Positions 10,573 to 21,125 of a DNA stretch of 64,000 bases are shown in pieces (within the stretch, counting starts at the first letter, position 1; each line of letters starts with the position of its first letter). The notes below the pieces were generated by a model. The model was not told where the DNA came from. It saw nothing but the letters and a program-made list of their open reading frames with translations, and ran no database searches. Source of the DNA: Neoceratodus forsteri. Its lineage: Eukaryota > Chordata > Ceratodontiformes > Ceratodontidae. Both the position numbers and the translations under genes were made by a program. Location of the stretch: assembly GCA_016271365.2 (NCBI GenBank), contig CM028131.1, forward strand, positions 284,647,001 through 284,711,000, given 5' to 3'.

Positions 10573-12010
10573 AATGGATATTTATTTATTTGGTTTTTGA
10601 GTTTCGGTTAAGTGCACTAGACAATAATATGCTTATTTTCAGGCACGGCCCAGGAGAGTACAGTTTCAGGCACAGTGGAGTACAAATACAGTAAAGAAAT
10701 AAAGACATTTGAAATGTTATCGTTGCACAATACAGTACATGAGCAGTAGCTATACAAAACAAGGCATGAATCTAGGTAGCAAGGAGAACAAGTAACACTG
10801 CAGCAAAACATTGCAACAAAAACAACTGAAACAGAAGGTGCATCAACAATAAAGTGCATCAGATAAACAAATTCAGCAAATACTTTTCTTAGCACAAATA
10901 AATTACACAAAGGGCAGCAGTGGGTCACCCAAAAGTAGGATGGAGGATAGACTAAACGATAACAGGGGTCAGAAGATAGTTAATAGATGTCAACAAAGGT
11001 ATAGTACTCAAGGAGGTAAAAAACAGGTGCATGAGTAGGAGACCAGCAGCTGGTGTGGTGGTAGAGCTTCCTTTTGAAACAGGCATCAGAGGGGGAGTGC
11101 CAGAGGGCTACCGGAAGGGGGTTCCAGTAATCTGGTGCAAAGTGGGAGAAGGCCTGAAACCCCATGTTGGCAATATGCCTGGAAGCAGTTAGAAGGCACA
11201 GATCACCTGATTGAAGGAGGTAGGCCAGGTCAGGGGGTTTCAGCAGGACAGCTAGGGTGGAAGGAACCCAAGTCCTAAGAATTTTGTCCGTAAGGCCACC
11301 CAGAGCAAAAGAATGAATAGCCTCAGGCGATAGCCGGTTTAACTCAGGGTAGGGCTCACAGTAGTGAGCAAGTCAATTTGAGGCCAATGCAAAGCCACAA
11401 ATAGTATTGCAGGTAACATCCCATTTGTGGAAGTTAGCCTTGGAGGTGTGGGAGTAGGCAGGGCTCCAGATAAGATTTCTTGAGATGGGTACTTTACTCC
11501 TCATTTTGAGAGTGAGGTGAGTAAAACCAAATTCAGATGCCTACAAACATCCGCAGAGAGTGGAGTGAGGAGTACATTTTTAAAAACAGTGTAGATGTTT
11601 CAAGATAAGAATTGATCAGGTGCCAACAGTACTTCAGCTAATGTTGGCAGGTAACAATAATTTACTCACCAGTTTAAAATATAGTGAGTAAAACAAAACT
11701 GGGATGTGTACGACTGTTGTAAATCTAGAAAAAATGAGCCTTTTGAATCACCAATTATGTTATAAAGCACTATTCTATGGAGTGTGCAGCATTTACAAAT
11801 GTTTGGTGAGTATCAGTACTCATTAAAACATTTTTCTAAAGAGTATTTCCTAAAATGAAGTTAGTAAAATAAGTTGGCACCACCTTATCTGGAGCCCTGG
11901 GAGTAGGTGACAGAGCCATAGGTAAGGCTGGGAAGAAGGATTCTCTAAGCAATGGCAATTCGGGCAGAGGGTGTGAGGGCATATTTGGTTCTATAGGCCA
12001 GGCTATGGAT
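10573..12010 (-). mobile_element. 5'-truncated LINE, minus strand
   Basis: The minus strand encodes a LINE RT C-terminal tail near 11165-11060 (AFSHFAPDYWNPLPVALW, then FKRKLYHH) and an upstream piece near 11330-11230. The 3' end is an ATTTATTT-type tail at 10573. The duplication copy at 40450-40480 has the uninterrupted sequence, and ATGGATRTTATTT-like sequence occurs at both edges, supporting a target duplication. Clade uncertain within the CR1/L2/Rex1 group. A hAT MITE is nested in it. Confidence 0.75.
11459..11899. mobile_element. hAT-type MITE, 441 bp
   Basis: Starts with CAGGGCTCCAGATAAG and ends with the inverted copy (CTTATCTGGAGCCCTG), both flanked by the perfect 8-bp direct repeat GGAGTAGG (11451-11458 and 11900-11907). 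The 8-bp duplication and CAGGG-type termini are the hAT signature. No coding capacity. It sits inside the minus-strand LINE, so it is younger than that LINE. Confidence 0.9.
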
Positions 12011-12652
12011 GTTATTTGTTACTTATGGGGACTGGTCAGCAATGACTGTAGGAAAATTTACCACGTGAACAGAGGAACCCAACCCTGCTGCCTCAGACAG
12101 TCTTTCCAAAGAACTCCAGTACCTCACTGATCACACATGACTCTTAGAAGCATGTAAGATACACTGAGATGCTGAAGTGACTCTAGGCAAGCAAAGCAAG
12201 GGCTAACTTGAGCCAACATGTTTGCACAGCTATCACTTGACATACTGAAGTTAGAAGAGTAGCTGTTTAACAGGGTAAACCATACAATAGTTTGCAAGTG
12301 AAATAGCTGAAGACTCAGAGAGAGCTAATATACAGTATGTCAACATCTGAACCATTATAAAATATTTCAGGATTATCAAATAATTATTTTCATTATTAAC
12401 TAAATGTTCTGTGAATTTAAGGTACTGAACTGATATTTTTTTATGTAGCTTTTTTACTCCAGTGTTGGTCCAGTCCTCAAGCCTTTGGGTATATCCTTAT
12501 GGTGGTACCCCTAGCCCCATCCTCCACTAGCCCCACCACTTGCAGTGGTGGAAATCTATAGTGTTGGGCATGAGGCCTGCTCTGGCCTTCACCCTGATGA
12601 CACAGTGGTTTGTGTCCAGTAGTTTTTACATCCCTCCCTCCTCACGTGACAC

Positions 12653-13740
12653 CTGGTAGAAACATAGAAACATAAAATGTGTCAGCTGAAAAGGACCACT
12701 TGTCCCATCCAGTCTGCCCAGATGGTCTCTGCCTAGTCTGCCTCTGCAGACCCTAACTGATCTCTGGCAACACTTACGAGTGATTGTAATATCACAAAGT
12801 GCTGGGTGATTTTCTCCACTGCCTCTCTGCTTTTATTTCATGAGCAGTATTAACTTCGTTGAAGCCATCCTGAATGCATCATCAGCCAGTGCTACAGCTA
12901 TGTTGAGCAAGGTCTACAAGAAGGGTTCCACCAACCCGCAGCAACATACATTTTGTCGAGGCTGGCAAAATGTCACCAAGCACTGAAGGGCCAGGTATCT
13001 GGTCTCCCAGGAGGTACAGCGCCAAAGCGCCCTCCCAGGAAATGACTGACTTTTGCAGAGGGCTTCACCCCCCACACCCCAGAACTAAATATAACCTCCT
13101 CCATCTGGGGTGAGCATGCCCGGAGGGGGTAGAAACTGAGTGGGAGCAAAGGGTGACAAGAGTGAGAGGCAATCTAAAATTAAGATCACCCCTTTCACTG
13201 TTGCCCTTGTTGCGGCACTGTAATTGAGGTGGCCAAATGTAGTCGTCAACTTGACGAACTACGTACAAGAAATACCTATCAATGTTTGTCTACTATTTCA
13301 AGTTAAAACTGTAAGTGTACAAGCCTTCTCATTGAACTGTTGTAACTCTGCATTTGAAATAGCTTTAATGTGTGACAATCCTGCAACAATCGGATTGAGG
13401 ATACCTTTAATTTGAATAAAACGAAGTTAAATGTTACAGCTTTTGTCTGTGTGTTCCAGTCTCCTGGATTAAGTTAGTAACTGTTTTCTAACTGAAAGCA
13501 CCATCAGTTTTGAATGCTGGATATTTAGTTTTACATTTGGAAGTAGAGCATCTCTGGTGACCTTACCTCCTCTCTGCCTATTAGCTAATATTCCCCTCTG
13601 TCTATCCTATGTATGCTTGAAGCCCCTTACTGTTTTCACCTCCACCACTTCTGCTGGCAGTCTATTCCAAGCATTACCACTCTTTCAGTGTAGTACTGCT
13701 TCCTCACATCCCTTTTTAACCCACCCCCCAAACTAGTAGT
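12653..13740 (-). mobile_element. CR1 LINE 3' part, minus strand, split by an insertion
   Basis: It begins with AGAAACATAGAAACATA and CCCATCCAGTCTGCCCAGA, the complement of the CR1 3' end. After a 770-bp foreign insertion it resumes at about 13550 with the complement of the CR1 RT C-terminal region (CCTCCACCACTTCTGCTGGC, CTATTCCAAGCATTACCA). 5' truncated near 13740. Confidence 0.75.
12778..13549 (+). other. Unclassified retroposed-looking insertion in CR1
   Basis: Flanked by near-identical direct repeats ATCTCTGGCAACACTTAC (12760-12777) and ATCTCTGGTGACCTTAC (13550-13566), so it entered the CR1 copy with a long target duplication. It holds a 48-codon frame (12840-12986) with no recognised domain, and an AATAAA near 13414 about 135 bp before the right edge. 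No clear poly(A) tail. It could be a processed transcript or a SINE/LINE of a family I do not know. Confidence 0.5.
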
Positions 13741-14259
13741 GTGCCTGGTAGTGCCAACTGTCTGCATGCATGCATGTAGATGTCCCCTATGGCAGAGCAA
13801 GCTCCTGGTCCCTCCATGAGGATCTCTGCCTACTCTCCCCGGCTTGTAGGGCTACCATATGGCAGCAACTCCCTATCTCCCATGGACCACTGGCCAGCTC
13901 CTAAGTACACTCCCCAACCCAGGTTGCTAGCATGGCAGGTAGGGTGAGACAGTACCCTGGGGGTTACTATGTCTGCACTTTATCAAAGTGCCAGACAGTG
14001 GCACTAAGGTAACTGCCTGAAACCAGATTATGGTTCCCTGATCTATTGCACCAGTTAGTTCAGCCCACATACGCCTTCATAAATCACACATCCATGATCC
14101 TAGTAATCTTTTTGCAATGGACTCCTTTGCCTGGCCCAAACTTAGTGGGACTTTAGGCTGATCCTGATTCATGCCAGGCACCACTGCCCAAAAGTAACCC
14201 AATATGCTAACAAATAATTCTTCAAGAGGTGTATTCTACTTGTGTTAGCACTATTTCTT
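13741..14259. other. No recognised feature
   Basis: No coding frame with domain support, no clear terminal repeats. A GCAT-rich run (CTGCATGCATGCATG) lies at about 13762-13776. Confidence 0.5.
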
Positions 14260-14800
14260 ACTGGAGCTACTCATGGAGGTGTACTCTTTCTCTGCTCTGT
14301 TCTTCTTGTTTGGGAGTGGATCCACGTGGACCCTGGGACCTCCCTTGAGAGGAGACTCACCACTACTGCTACCACATACCTTCTTGGGTTTGAAACCAAT
14401 GGAATGTCCCCCACTGGGGCAATGATACAGGTAGGTGACCCTCCTGATTCCTTTTTGAAGTCCTTCTCCCCACCCATGGAGGGGTGAGAAGAAGCAGGTC
14501 CTCCCAGGGCTTTCCCCTCTCTGTTTCCATCTTGGATGTGCACTGCCCTGACACTGCTAGAATATTCTCTTTCTAGGCCTGAACTGCAAGGCCCGGCAGG
14601 CTTCCTCCATTTATAGGAAGCTGAGGAGGGCAGCACCATTAATATTCATGCTCTGGACCACATGGTAACCTAGAAGATGTGAAGGTACAGACACTCAGAC
14701 ACACTGTTTCCAGCTCAGCCCCAGCAGGAAACAGTTCTCAGGAACCAGGTTGACACTTCAAGTGCTTCCTTGTAACCTGCCACAGGCTTTGAAGGATGGT
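14260..14800 (+). repeat. Interspersed repeat, copy 1 of a pair
   Basis: Collinear landmarks shared with 56480-57000, same strand: GGAGTGGATC, CCCCACYC followed by RGAGGG, a TAGGA-to-GGGCAG block, ATGAATATTCRTG-like sequence, and AGTGCTYYCTTGTAACCTGCC-like sequence. No coding frame. It may be a non-coding or LTR part of a gypsy element, since gypsy protease follows at 15.1 kb, but the class is uncertain. Confidence 0.55.
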
Positions 14801-15099
14801 TATATCTGGAAGGACTTACTGAACAAGGTTCTGCTGCTGTAGGTGCCCCAGTCAAGATATTGAGAGGGGACTGCCCAGAGGAAAGGGAAAGGATTAGAAA
14901 ACATGTTATTGGGCATAACAAAGGGGATCTTCTGCTACAACTAAGGAGGAGATTGGCATCTGAAAAGAGACTGTCAAATTCTTAAGGACCAGAGGAAAGT
15001 AAACAAACAGTTCAAGAAGAGAGCTTCACAGCAGGGAAACTTCTGAGGGGCCAGAGCACACTGGGGCCCCGATGCTAAAAGCTCTGCACAATTTGCTGC

Positions 15100-16025
15100 C
15101 TACAGGACTAACTGGACACTGCATCAGAGGTAAATATGACCATTGATCAAGTGGAAGCCAAGGTTATCCTTAACAAGGGATCACAGATCACTATCATCTT
15201 CAAAGATTGGTACTACAAGCATTTTCAACATATGAAATTGTACCCCTTGATAGATTGGATCTGTGGGAACTTGATGAGAAAAACTACCCCACCTGAGATA
15301 CAAGAAGTTAAGCATGAAATTCCCCAGAATGGGACCGGAATGGAGGTTCCATATGAGACACTGGCACTGGCGTACCTGACATTAGGTATATACAACTAGT
15401 CAGGACCAATGCACATATATTTGGATGACTGGAACAACTATACAAGGCAGGGAATGGACAGCAATGATTGTGAGTTTTGTCTGTATATGCTACAGTGAGG
15501 TGGGTTTATCAGAAGAAGAATCAGCCACAGACCAAAACATCTGATGAGCCAGCTGGACTGATCTGGCACTTAGACAAAGAGGAGCTGACGTTACCTCCCC
15601 ATTAAGAGTGAGCCATTACTGGAACTGTGAATCTCCACCAGTTTGAGACAAATCAGGTACTTCTGATTGATACTCCAGTTGAGCACTTGGACAGAGATTG
15701 GTATTTTTACACTAGTTGGATACCATAATCAGACCCAAACAGTGTGGAAACACAGGCTCTCAGACTAATCCAAAACAGTTCAACTTTGGCGAGTCACCAA
15801 TATCAGAGTAACAGAAAAAGAATGGAAAGAGTCTGAATGTGTGTGGATTACCAAACTCTAAACAAACAAACTATCAAACAAACTATTCCAGGCCATTGCA
15901 CGTCAGTGATACAGGATGCCTTTGATTGCCTGCATGCAATGTGTGCAAGTGGTTCTTAGTTGTTGACCTTCACAGCAGTGATTATCATATAGTAGCTGCA
16001 AAAAACTTTGAAATTAACTTACCCC
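15100..16025 (+). pseudogene. Ty3/gypsy pol fragment: protease and start of RT
   Basis: Near 15136-15300 the frame carries a retropepsin-like motif in which the expected DTGSQ is altered (ILNKGSQITII), so the catalytic Asp is missing. It is followed by WYYKHFQHMKLYPL. Near 15840-15870 there is CVDYQTLNKQT, and near 15945-16010 CKWFLVVDLHSSDYHIVVA, both RT fingers and palm motifs of gypsy elements. Multiple stops and frameshifts. It breaks off at about 16025 and very probably continues at 21497 after later insertions. Confidence 0.75.
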
Positions 16026-16029
16026 ATCA

Positions 16030-16561
16030 GCCTAGCAGCTTTTAAATCTCTATATCTACATCATAATAAGGAGTCCTGTGCCTGTCTACCCTAAATAGTG
16101 ACTCCAATAAGTCCAAGCACACTCTAATTACTACTGTTAAAAGACTGATCACATCTATAATCGACTCTTCCCTCTCCCCTTTTTCTACCCCCATATCTGT
16201 CCCTTCCACATTCCTTTGACCCTGGTTCCAGCATTAAATTCTCCATACCGTATCACTATATATCTTTTTATATTAGGTTTTATTTGTGTTCGGTGCACCC
16301 GATATGTATATTTAATTACTTTTATGAAAAATTGTGTCCTACCCAAAACTAGCTGTATCTTCTGTTTCAAACATAAACTACTGTCAATGCTACTGCTGAT
16401 ACTTTGTATATACTGTATTATTGTATCTCACTTTATTTGTATTATTACTATTTTCTTGTGTGTTACACCCCATGTATATTGCCCCTTGTTCCTTATTAAC
16501 AAACCCAGGTCCACCTCGAAAATGAGCTTGCTCAACGGTGATCGCCTGGTTAAATAAAGAC

Positions 16562-16599
<38 letters not shown>

Positions 16600-16602
16600 A
16601 TA
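16030..16602 (+). mobile_element. LINE 3' end with (TTGA)n tail
   Basis: AT-rich 3' UTR ending in a short hairpin-like motif (AAATGAGCTTGCTCAACGG), then CTGGTTAAATAAAGAC and a (TTGA)n tail at 16563-16599. This combination is common to 3' ends of L2/Rex1-type LINEs in fishes and amphibians. Strongly 5' truncated, no RT frame left. Confidence 0.65.
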
Positions 16603-16667
16603 GGAATAGCCAAGGAAGACTGAAAGAAAACAGGTTTATCTGCCCACTTGGTTTCTAGGAATTCCTA

Positions 16668-18708
16668 TGTAACCACCTCCACAATGGTGGGGCTTGTGTG
16701 TTGAGGCACCGGAGGCTCAGGGTGAGTTGACCTGCAGTACCTGCATTCTCCGGCTGGAATTGTGTGCTGGAGGACACAGGAAGAAGAGAGTAGGTACCCT
16801 TGTTGTTTTTCTTTTAGTGTGTCACTGACAAAAGGGGTTCTTGGAAACAGAAGATGGACTGGAGGAATTGCTGACATCGTCACCGTGAACCGGACTGCAA
16901 ACTCAGTTGGCTAATGTGTTTTAAAGGTTAAAGTAAGCTGCAAGCAGCAAAAGAAAATGTGTGTGAAACATCAGCAGACTGGGTACAGAATGTAAACAAA
17001 TGGACATAGCCATCTTGTTGACCTCTAACCTCCACAATCAACAAACGGAATGCAGGGAGTCCTGACAAAGACTCAGGCACTCTAGGAGAACAGCAGCAGA
17101 GTGCTTGGCACCCATTTCCAGCTACTAGGGGAGCCAAGATTGTGAGTGGCACGCCTGTCAGCTAATAAGAAACTGAACTGGGAGTGCACTGATCCAAACC
17201 TTTCACCAGCTAAGAAGGAGTTTGAATCAGTCCTTCCTGAGTAGCTGGAGAGGAGAAAAGTGCTGAGGAGGAGAGCTGAGAGCCTAGCCAGGCCTTAGAG
17301 CCATAGATCCTGGTGTAGCCTGAATCTATATGCTGGAGTTCAGTCTGAATTGAGAGAAACATAGAAAACTAGAAACAGAATTTGATGGCAGATAAGAACA
17401 GCTTGATCCACCCAGTCTGCTGAGAGAGTGCTGGTGAATCCTGCACAGCTGCAACAGATCGAGTTACTGCATTCCTAAACAAAGTCTGCTGAGCCATCTG
17501 CAGAACTGCTGTATTCAGAGATAGGAACTAGCTGTTTTAACCTGTCTAGTTTGACAAGGGAAAAGGTAGTCAGGAGCTTGTCCGAGTACATGGTACCCTT
17601 GATCAACAGAACACCCACTGGTGTGAGGTGGAGTATAGGCCCCTTAGAACTTGCCATTCTGCCATGTGCTACTGGTCAAGTGAAAGAGACAGCTGCATAG
17701 TGAATGACCAGGCCAGCCTCAGCGTGCATCAAGCATCCACCTGCTGCTGCAAGACTGCCTGCTCAAAGCCATCTGTAGCTGCTACTATATAAATCCAGGA
17801 TGTGTGAGTACTGGCCTAGCCAGCCAGAATGTCGCAGTAAAGTTTTCTGTTTGGATTACAACCTTCATTGTTGGATTTTCCCCATCTGTATAGAAATAAT
17901 TGTTTTGATAAAAGGTCCAGCCAAAAATTCTGTTGGGTGGGGTAAAAGCAAGCTTTCATTCTTTAAATGCACCAATGCAAGATCCTCGGCTCCATGACAT
18001 CAGGTCTGCAACTGTGTGTATTTTACCTGGGTACCCAGTAGCTAATAGAACTGCAGATTAAAAGTAAAAGTACTGAAAGTATATTGCAACTGTGGGGATC
18101 TGCTGTTGTGGGTAGTGGGTGGTCTACAGTACAGTAGGCCTTGCTTGAGACCACTGTGTTGGAGTGCTGGGAGGCCTAGTGTTGCATCTCGGTGGAGAGG
18201 CCTGATGAACTCTGGAGACCCGCTTGCTTGGGTAATGCACTGGAACTCTTGAAAGTTGGTTGTTATTACTGCCAAATCATTGCCAACTCATTCATTGCAT
18301 AACCCCTATTTCTTTGCAGGACCTGTGTTCCAGAAAAATGAATTCCTGTTGTTAGTTTCTGAACATTTGGTGTGTACGCATATAATTAAGTATCTACAAT
18401 AATTGGTACAAAAGTGACTGGGGTTAAAAGTAAAGTATTGGTATTGGTTGGTCCCATGGTGGTCTTCATTAGTTATTGGGAAAGTGAGTTGGTACTTCAT
18501 CCCAGGGGGCAGTATTTCACTTGTTACCTGGCCCACAATTTCCTTCTCTCGTTGGAGGCACCATTCTATTCCCTTTATTGCTTTTCCAAACCACTTGAGG
18601 AGTTTAACAAGCCCAGGCCGCTCAACTTTGCTTGGCCCTCATGGGCAAAAGACAGGGGCAGTAACTGAGAAACAACATGTGTAACATCTGCACAGTGACC
18701 CGGTTACA
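16668..18708. mobile_element. Solo long terminal repeat, 2.04 kb
   Basis: It starts TGTAACCACCTCC and ends CCCGGTTACA, with a perfect 4-bp direct repeat CCTA on both sides (16664-16667 and 18709-18712). The 5' end resembles the LTRs at 49944 and 41349 (TGTRANCC..., then GGGGYTTRTG after a short inverted stretch). No coding frame. A 100-bp CR1 fragment lies inside, so the original length was about 1.94 kb. The matching internal region is not identified; a gypsy-type LTR is likely, given the TG...CA ends and 4-bp duplication. Confidence 0.8.
17355..17455 (-). mobile_element. CR1 3' end fragment inside the LTR
   Basis: GAAACATAGAAAACTAGAAAC, then GATGGCAGATAAGAACAGC and CACCCAGTCTGCTGAGA: the complement of the CR1 3' end. 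Confidence 0.7.
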
Positions 18709-18787
18709 CCTATGGAAGCCACAAGGGATTTCTGGCACCCCAGTACCCTATCACCATCTAATGAAGTGAATGATTGGGGACAAAAAT

Positions 18788-18858
18788 GGGGAGGCAATAT
18801 TGTGTAGTGGTTAGGAGCATAGAGCTATGAACCTGGAGACTCAGTAGACCCAAGTTTT
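18788..18858 (+). mobile_element. MIR-like CORE-SINE fragment (tRNA-related head)
   Basis: GGGAGGCAATATTGTGTAGTGGTTAGGAGCATAGA, then AACCTGGAGACTCAGTAGACCCAAG, closely follows the tRNA-related head of MIR-type SINEs. The CORE part is lost where CR1 sequence begins. Confidence 0.7.
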
Positions 18859-18985
18859 TATATCTTCACTGAAAGGGTGGTAGCGGCCTGGAACACATGC
18901 CAGCAGATGTGGTGCAGGCTAAAACAGTGGGGAGCTTCAAGCATGCATGGGATAAACATAGGGGTATATTAAAACAAGCATTTGT
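18859..18985 (+). mobile_element. CR1 RT C-terminal fragment, plus strand
   Basis: Encodes a degenerate version of the CR1 tail (TERVVAAWN-like, then a stretch resembling the usual FKHAWDK). Short and broken. Confidence 0.5.
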
Positions 18986-19064
18986 CAATGCCGAATGTTG
19001 TCTCGCTGGCATTGGCATTAGTAGTGCAGGAGCTAGGGATGCATAATAGGAATGGCAGTGAATA

Positions 19065-19430
19065 ATGGAACTGACGCCAACCCCACCCTCATCCTGCAGA
19101 GACTGACAGGCTCTGGGGTGTGCCTTTGGGGCGTCAGCTATAACGCTCATGCCATTTTACCTCACCCTACCCTGTAGACACTGACAAGTGTCGTGGTGTG
19201 CTTTGGGGTCTTTGGGCCTTATACTTAACCACATTACATAAGGAAATACACTGAGAAGGGTGCAACATAGGAGAATGGGGTAAACTTTAGGGCCGAACAC
19301 TCCAAGGCACACCTTGATGCCTGTCACTGGCTGCAAGGTGGGGGTGGAATGGCATGAGCATTACAGCCAATGATCCCAAGTCACACCCCTGACGCCTGGC
19401 AGTCTCTACAGGGTGGGGTGTTACAGTTGG
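19065..19430. repeat. Imperfect long inverted repeat
   Basis: The left arm at about 19065-19215 (CACCCTCATCCTGCAGAGACT...TAACGCTCATGCCATTTTACC) is matched by the inverse of the right arm at about 19290-19430 (same order on the minus strand: CACCCTGTAGAGACT...TAATGCTCATGCCATTCCACC). The spacer is about 75 bp. It directly precedes the tandem array at 19455 and may be part of the same structure. Confidence 0.75.
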
Positions 19431-19454
19431 AAACCCTAACGTTGTAGGCGTTTG

Positions 19455-20560
19455 TTGGTATTTTCACTCCAAATTTTCAACATAGGCTTTTTGTGACCCC
19501 ACCTCATGAAGAGCAGCATAATCAGTTTGTTAGCTGAAAGGTGGTTTTGCACAGCGGCTATGACATTTGGCGACACAGGGACGAAAACACATTTTGGGCA
19601 GGATGTGGAAAATGACAACTGTATTGTTCATGAGGAGGCGTAAAAAAATGCCAATGTTGAAAATCTGGAGTGAAAATATGAAAAGTTAGTGAAGTCATGA
19701 GCATGCATAGAAACTGAGTAACACACTTCCATAACCCAATTATTTTTGGGATTTTTTTAGCCACATTTTCAACATAGGCATTTTGGGACCTCCCCTCATG
19801 AACAGTGGCACTGTGTTTTTGTTAATCTGTCCCAAAAGTTGATTTCCCACAGTGACCACGCCATTGTGTGCCACAGGTGCGGAAACACACTTTGGGCAGG
19901 TTGTGAAAAATGACAGCTGTACTGTTCATAAGGAGGTGTGAAAAAATGCCAGTGTTGAAAATCTGGCATGAAAATATTGCAAATTTGCAAGGTTACAAGG
20001 GTGCATGGAAATTGCGCAATGCACGCTTGTAACACAGTCATTTTATGGACTTTCGTCACCAAATATATAACATAGGCATTTTAGGACCTCTGCTCGTGAA
20101 CAGTGTCACCGTCATTTTCTGAAACTGTCCCGAAAACTGATTTTGCACAGCGACCGCGCTATGCTGTGCTGGACATGCGAAAACACATTTCGGCCAGGAT
20201 ATGTAAAATGACAGCTGTACTGTTCATAAGGAGGTATAGGAAAATGCCAATTTTGAAAATCTGGAGTGAAAATACTACAAATTCACAAAGTTACGAGCGT
20301 GTGTGGAAACAGCACAATGCACGTTTGTAAAACAGCCATTTTTTGAAATGTTTTCACCAAATTTACAACATAGGCTTTTTGAGAGCCCCCCACATGAACA
20401 GTGGCACTGTTTTTTCATTACTCGGTCCCGAAAGGTGATTCCACGCAGTGACCTCAAAATCACCTTTTGGGACTGAATAATGCCATGACAGTGACTGAAT
20501 TCATGAGGAGGGGCCCCAATAACTCCATGTTGAAAATTTGGTAAATCCAAAAAATACCTG
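19455..20560. repeat. Tandem array of ~298-bp units, each built of inverted halves
   Basis: The marker AACATAGG recurs at about 19479, 19771, 20069 and 20367 (spacing 292, 298, 298). Each unit has an arm of the type CCAAATTTTCAACATAGGC...CCTCATGAACAGTG followed by its inverse (GTTCATAAGGAGG...TGTTGAAAATCTGG). The centre is itself inverted (CTGTCCCAAAAG...CTTTGGGCAGG), and so is the linker (GTTACAAGGGTGCAT...ATGCACGCTTGTAAC). About 3.7 units. Minus-strand frames repeat the same peptide but carry no domain. Confidence 0.85.
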
Positions 20561-20859
20561 AGATATGCACCAAAGTTGAAAAAACCTATTTATGCCATTA
20601 TACAGCTTACCGGCATTTCTTCAGTTCGCGGTCAGCTTTGAAGAGCGCAGGCGTGTTTTCGGTCCACCAAAGATCGTCGCACCAGACTCTGAAGGTAAGT
20701 ATGGGGTGAGGAGGTATGTGGGGAGGCAGTGCACAGAGGGTGGGTAGAGGGTGGTGCGGGTTGGGGCAGGGAGCTGGACAGACCGTGAGGGACCATTTTC
20801 TTCTTTTACAGGTTAAAAAAACAAAAAACATTTCAGGACTTTTATTTTTTTACAGGGGC

Positions 20860-21125
20860 ATTTGGCACACTGGGGTGGGCTCCCAGCATGCCAGCTGAGT
20901 GTTTGGGGGGGGCTAGCCGACAGGGGATTTGGCACTCCTGTCAGCACATACCGAAGGGTGGGCAAGAGCCAAGAGATTGGGCTCCCCTCAGCACATAACA
21001 AATGGGTGCATTATGCCGGACGAGTGGGCTCCTGTCGGCACATAAACTGGGTCAGGGCATGCTGACAGGGGGACTGGGCACCCCCGAAGTCGGCATTATG
21101 GCAGGCAGTGTGCCGTCATGTTTAC
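20860..21125. repeat. GC-rich degenerate minisatellite
   Basis: Repeated pieces of the form GGGCTCCCSTCAGCAYA and GACAGGGGGAYTGGGC at about 50-60 bp spacing. The reverse complement of the same family is at 61830-62110. Between the array and this block (20560-20860) only a GTAAGTATGG motif and a T-rich tract stand out. Confidence 0.65.

Larger units (their letters stand above)
9703..12400 (+). repeat. Segmental duplication, copy 1
   Basis: The sequence from about 9870 to 10572 and 12010 to 12400 aligns collinearly with 39190-40795 and then 46105-46140. Shared landmarks in order: ATACTGT(T)AGGCAACATA, GGTGCTCAAACAAAT, TTAGTTGCTTCTAAAT, CTGACATCTACTGC, TCACAGACCA, ATGTTGTRGTGATGTAAAC, AGTCTTTCCAAAGAA, GTAGCTGTTTA and TCTGAACCATT. 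No coding frame was recognised. A LINE (with a hAT MITE in it) interrupts this copy. The function of the ancestral sequence is unknown. Confidence 0.85.

Noticed and set aside
12840..12986. 48-codon frame as a host gene
   Set aside because: Short, no recognised domain, lies inside an insertion in CR1; kept only as part of that insertion.
19558..20550. Repeated minus-strand peptides (FQHWHFFTPP type) as a repeat protein gene
   Set aside because: The peptide repeats because the DNA does; the units are inverted-half DNA repeats and frames are broken between units.
19455..20560. CRISPR-like array
   Set aside because: Units are ~298 bp with no unique spacers and alternate in orientation, in an evident eukaryotic context.
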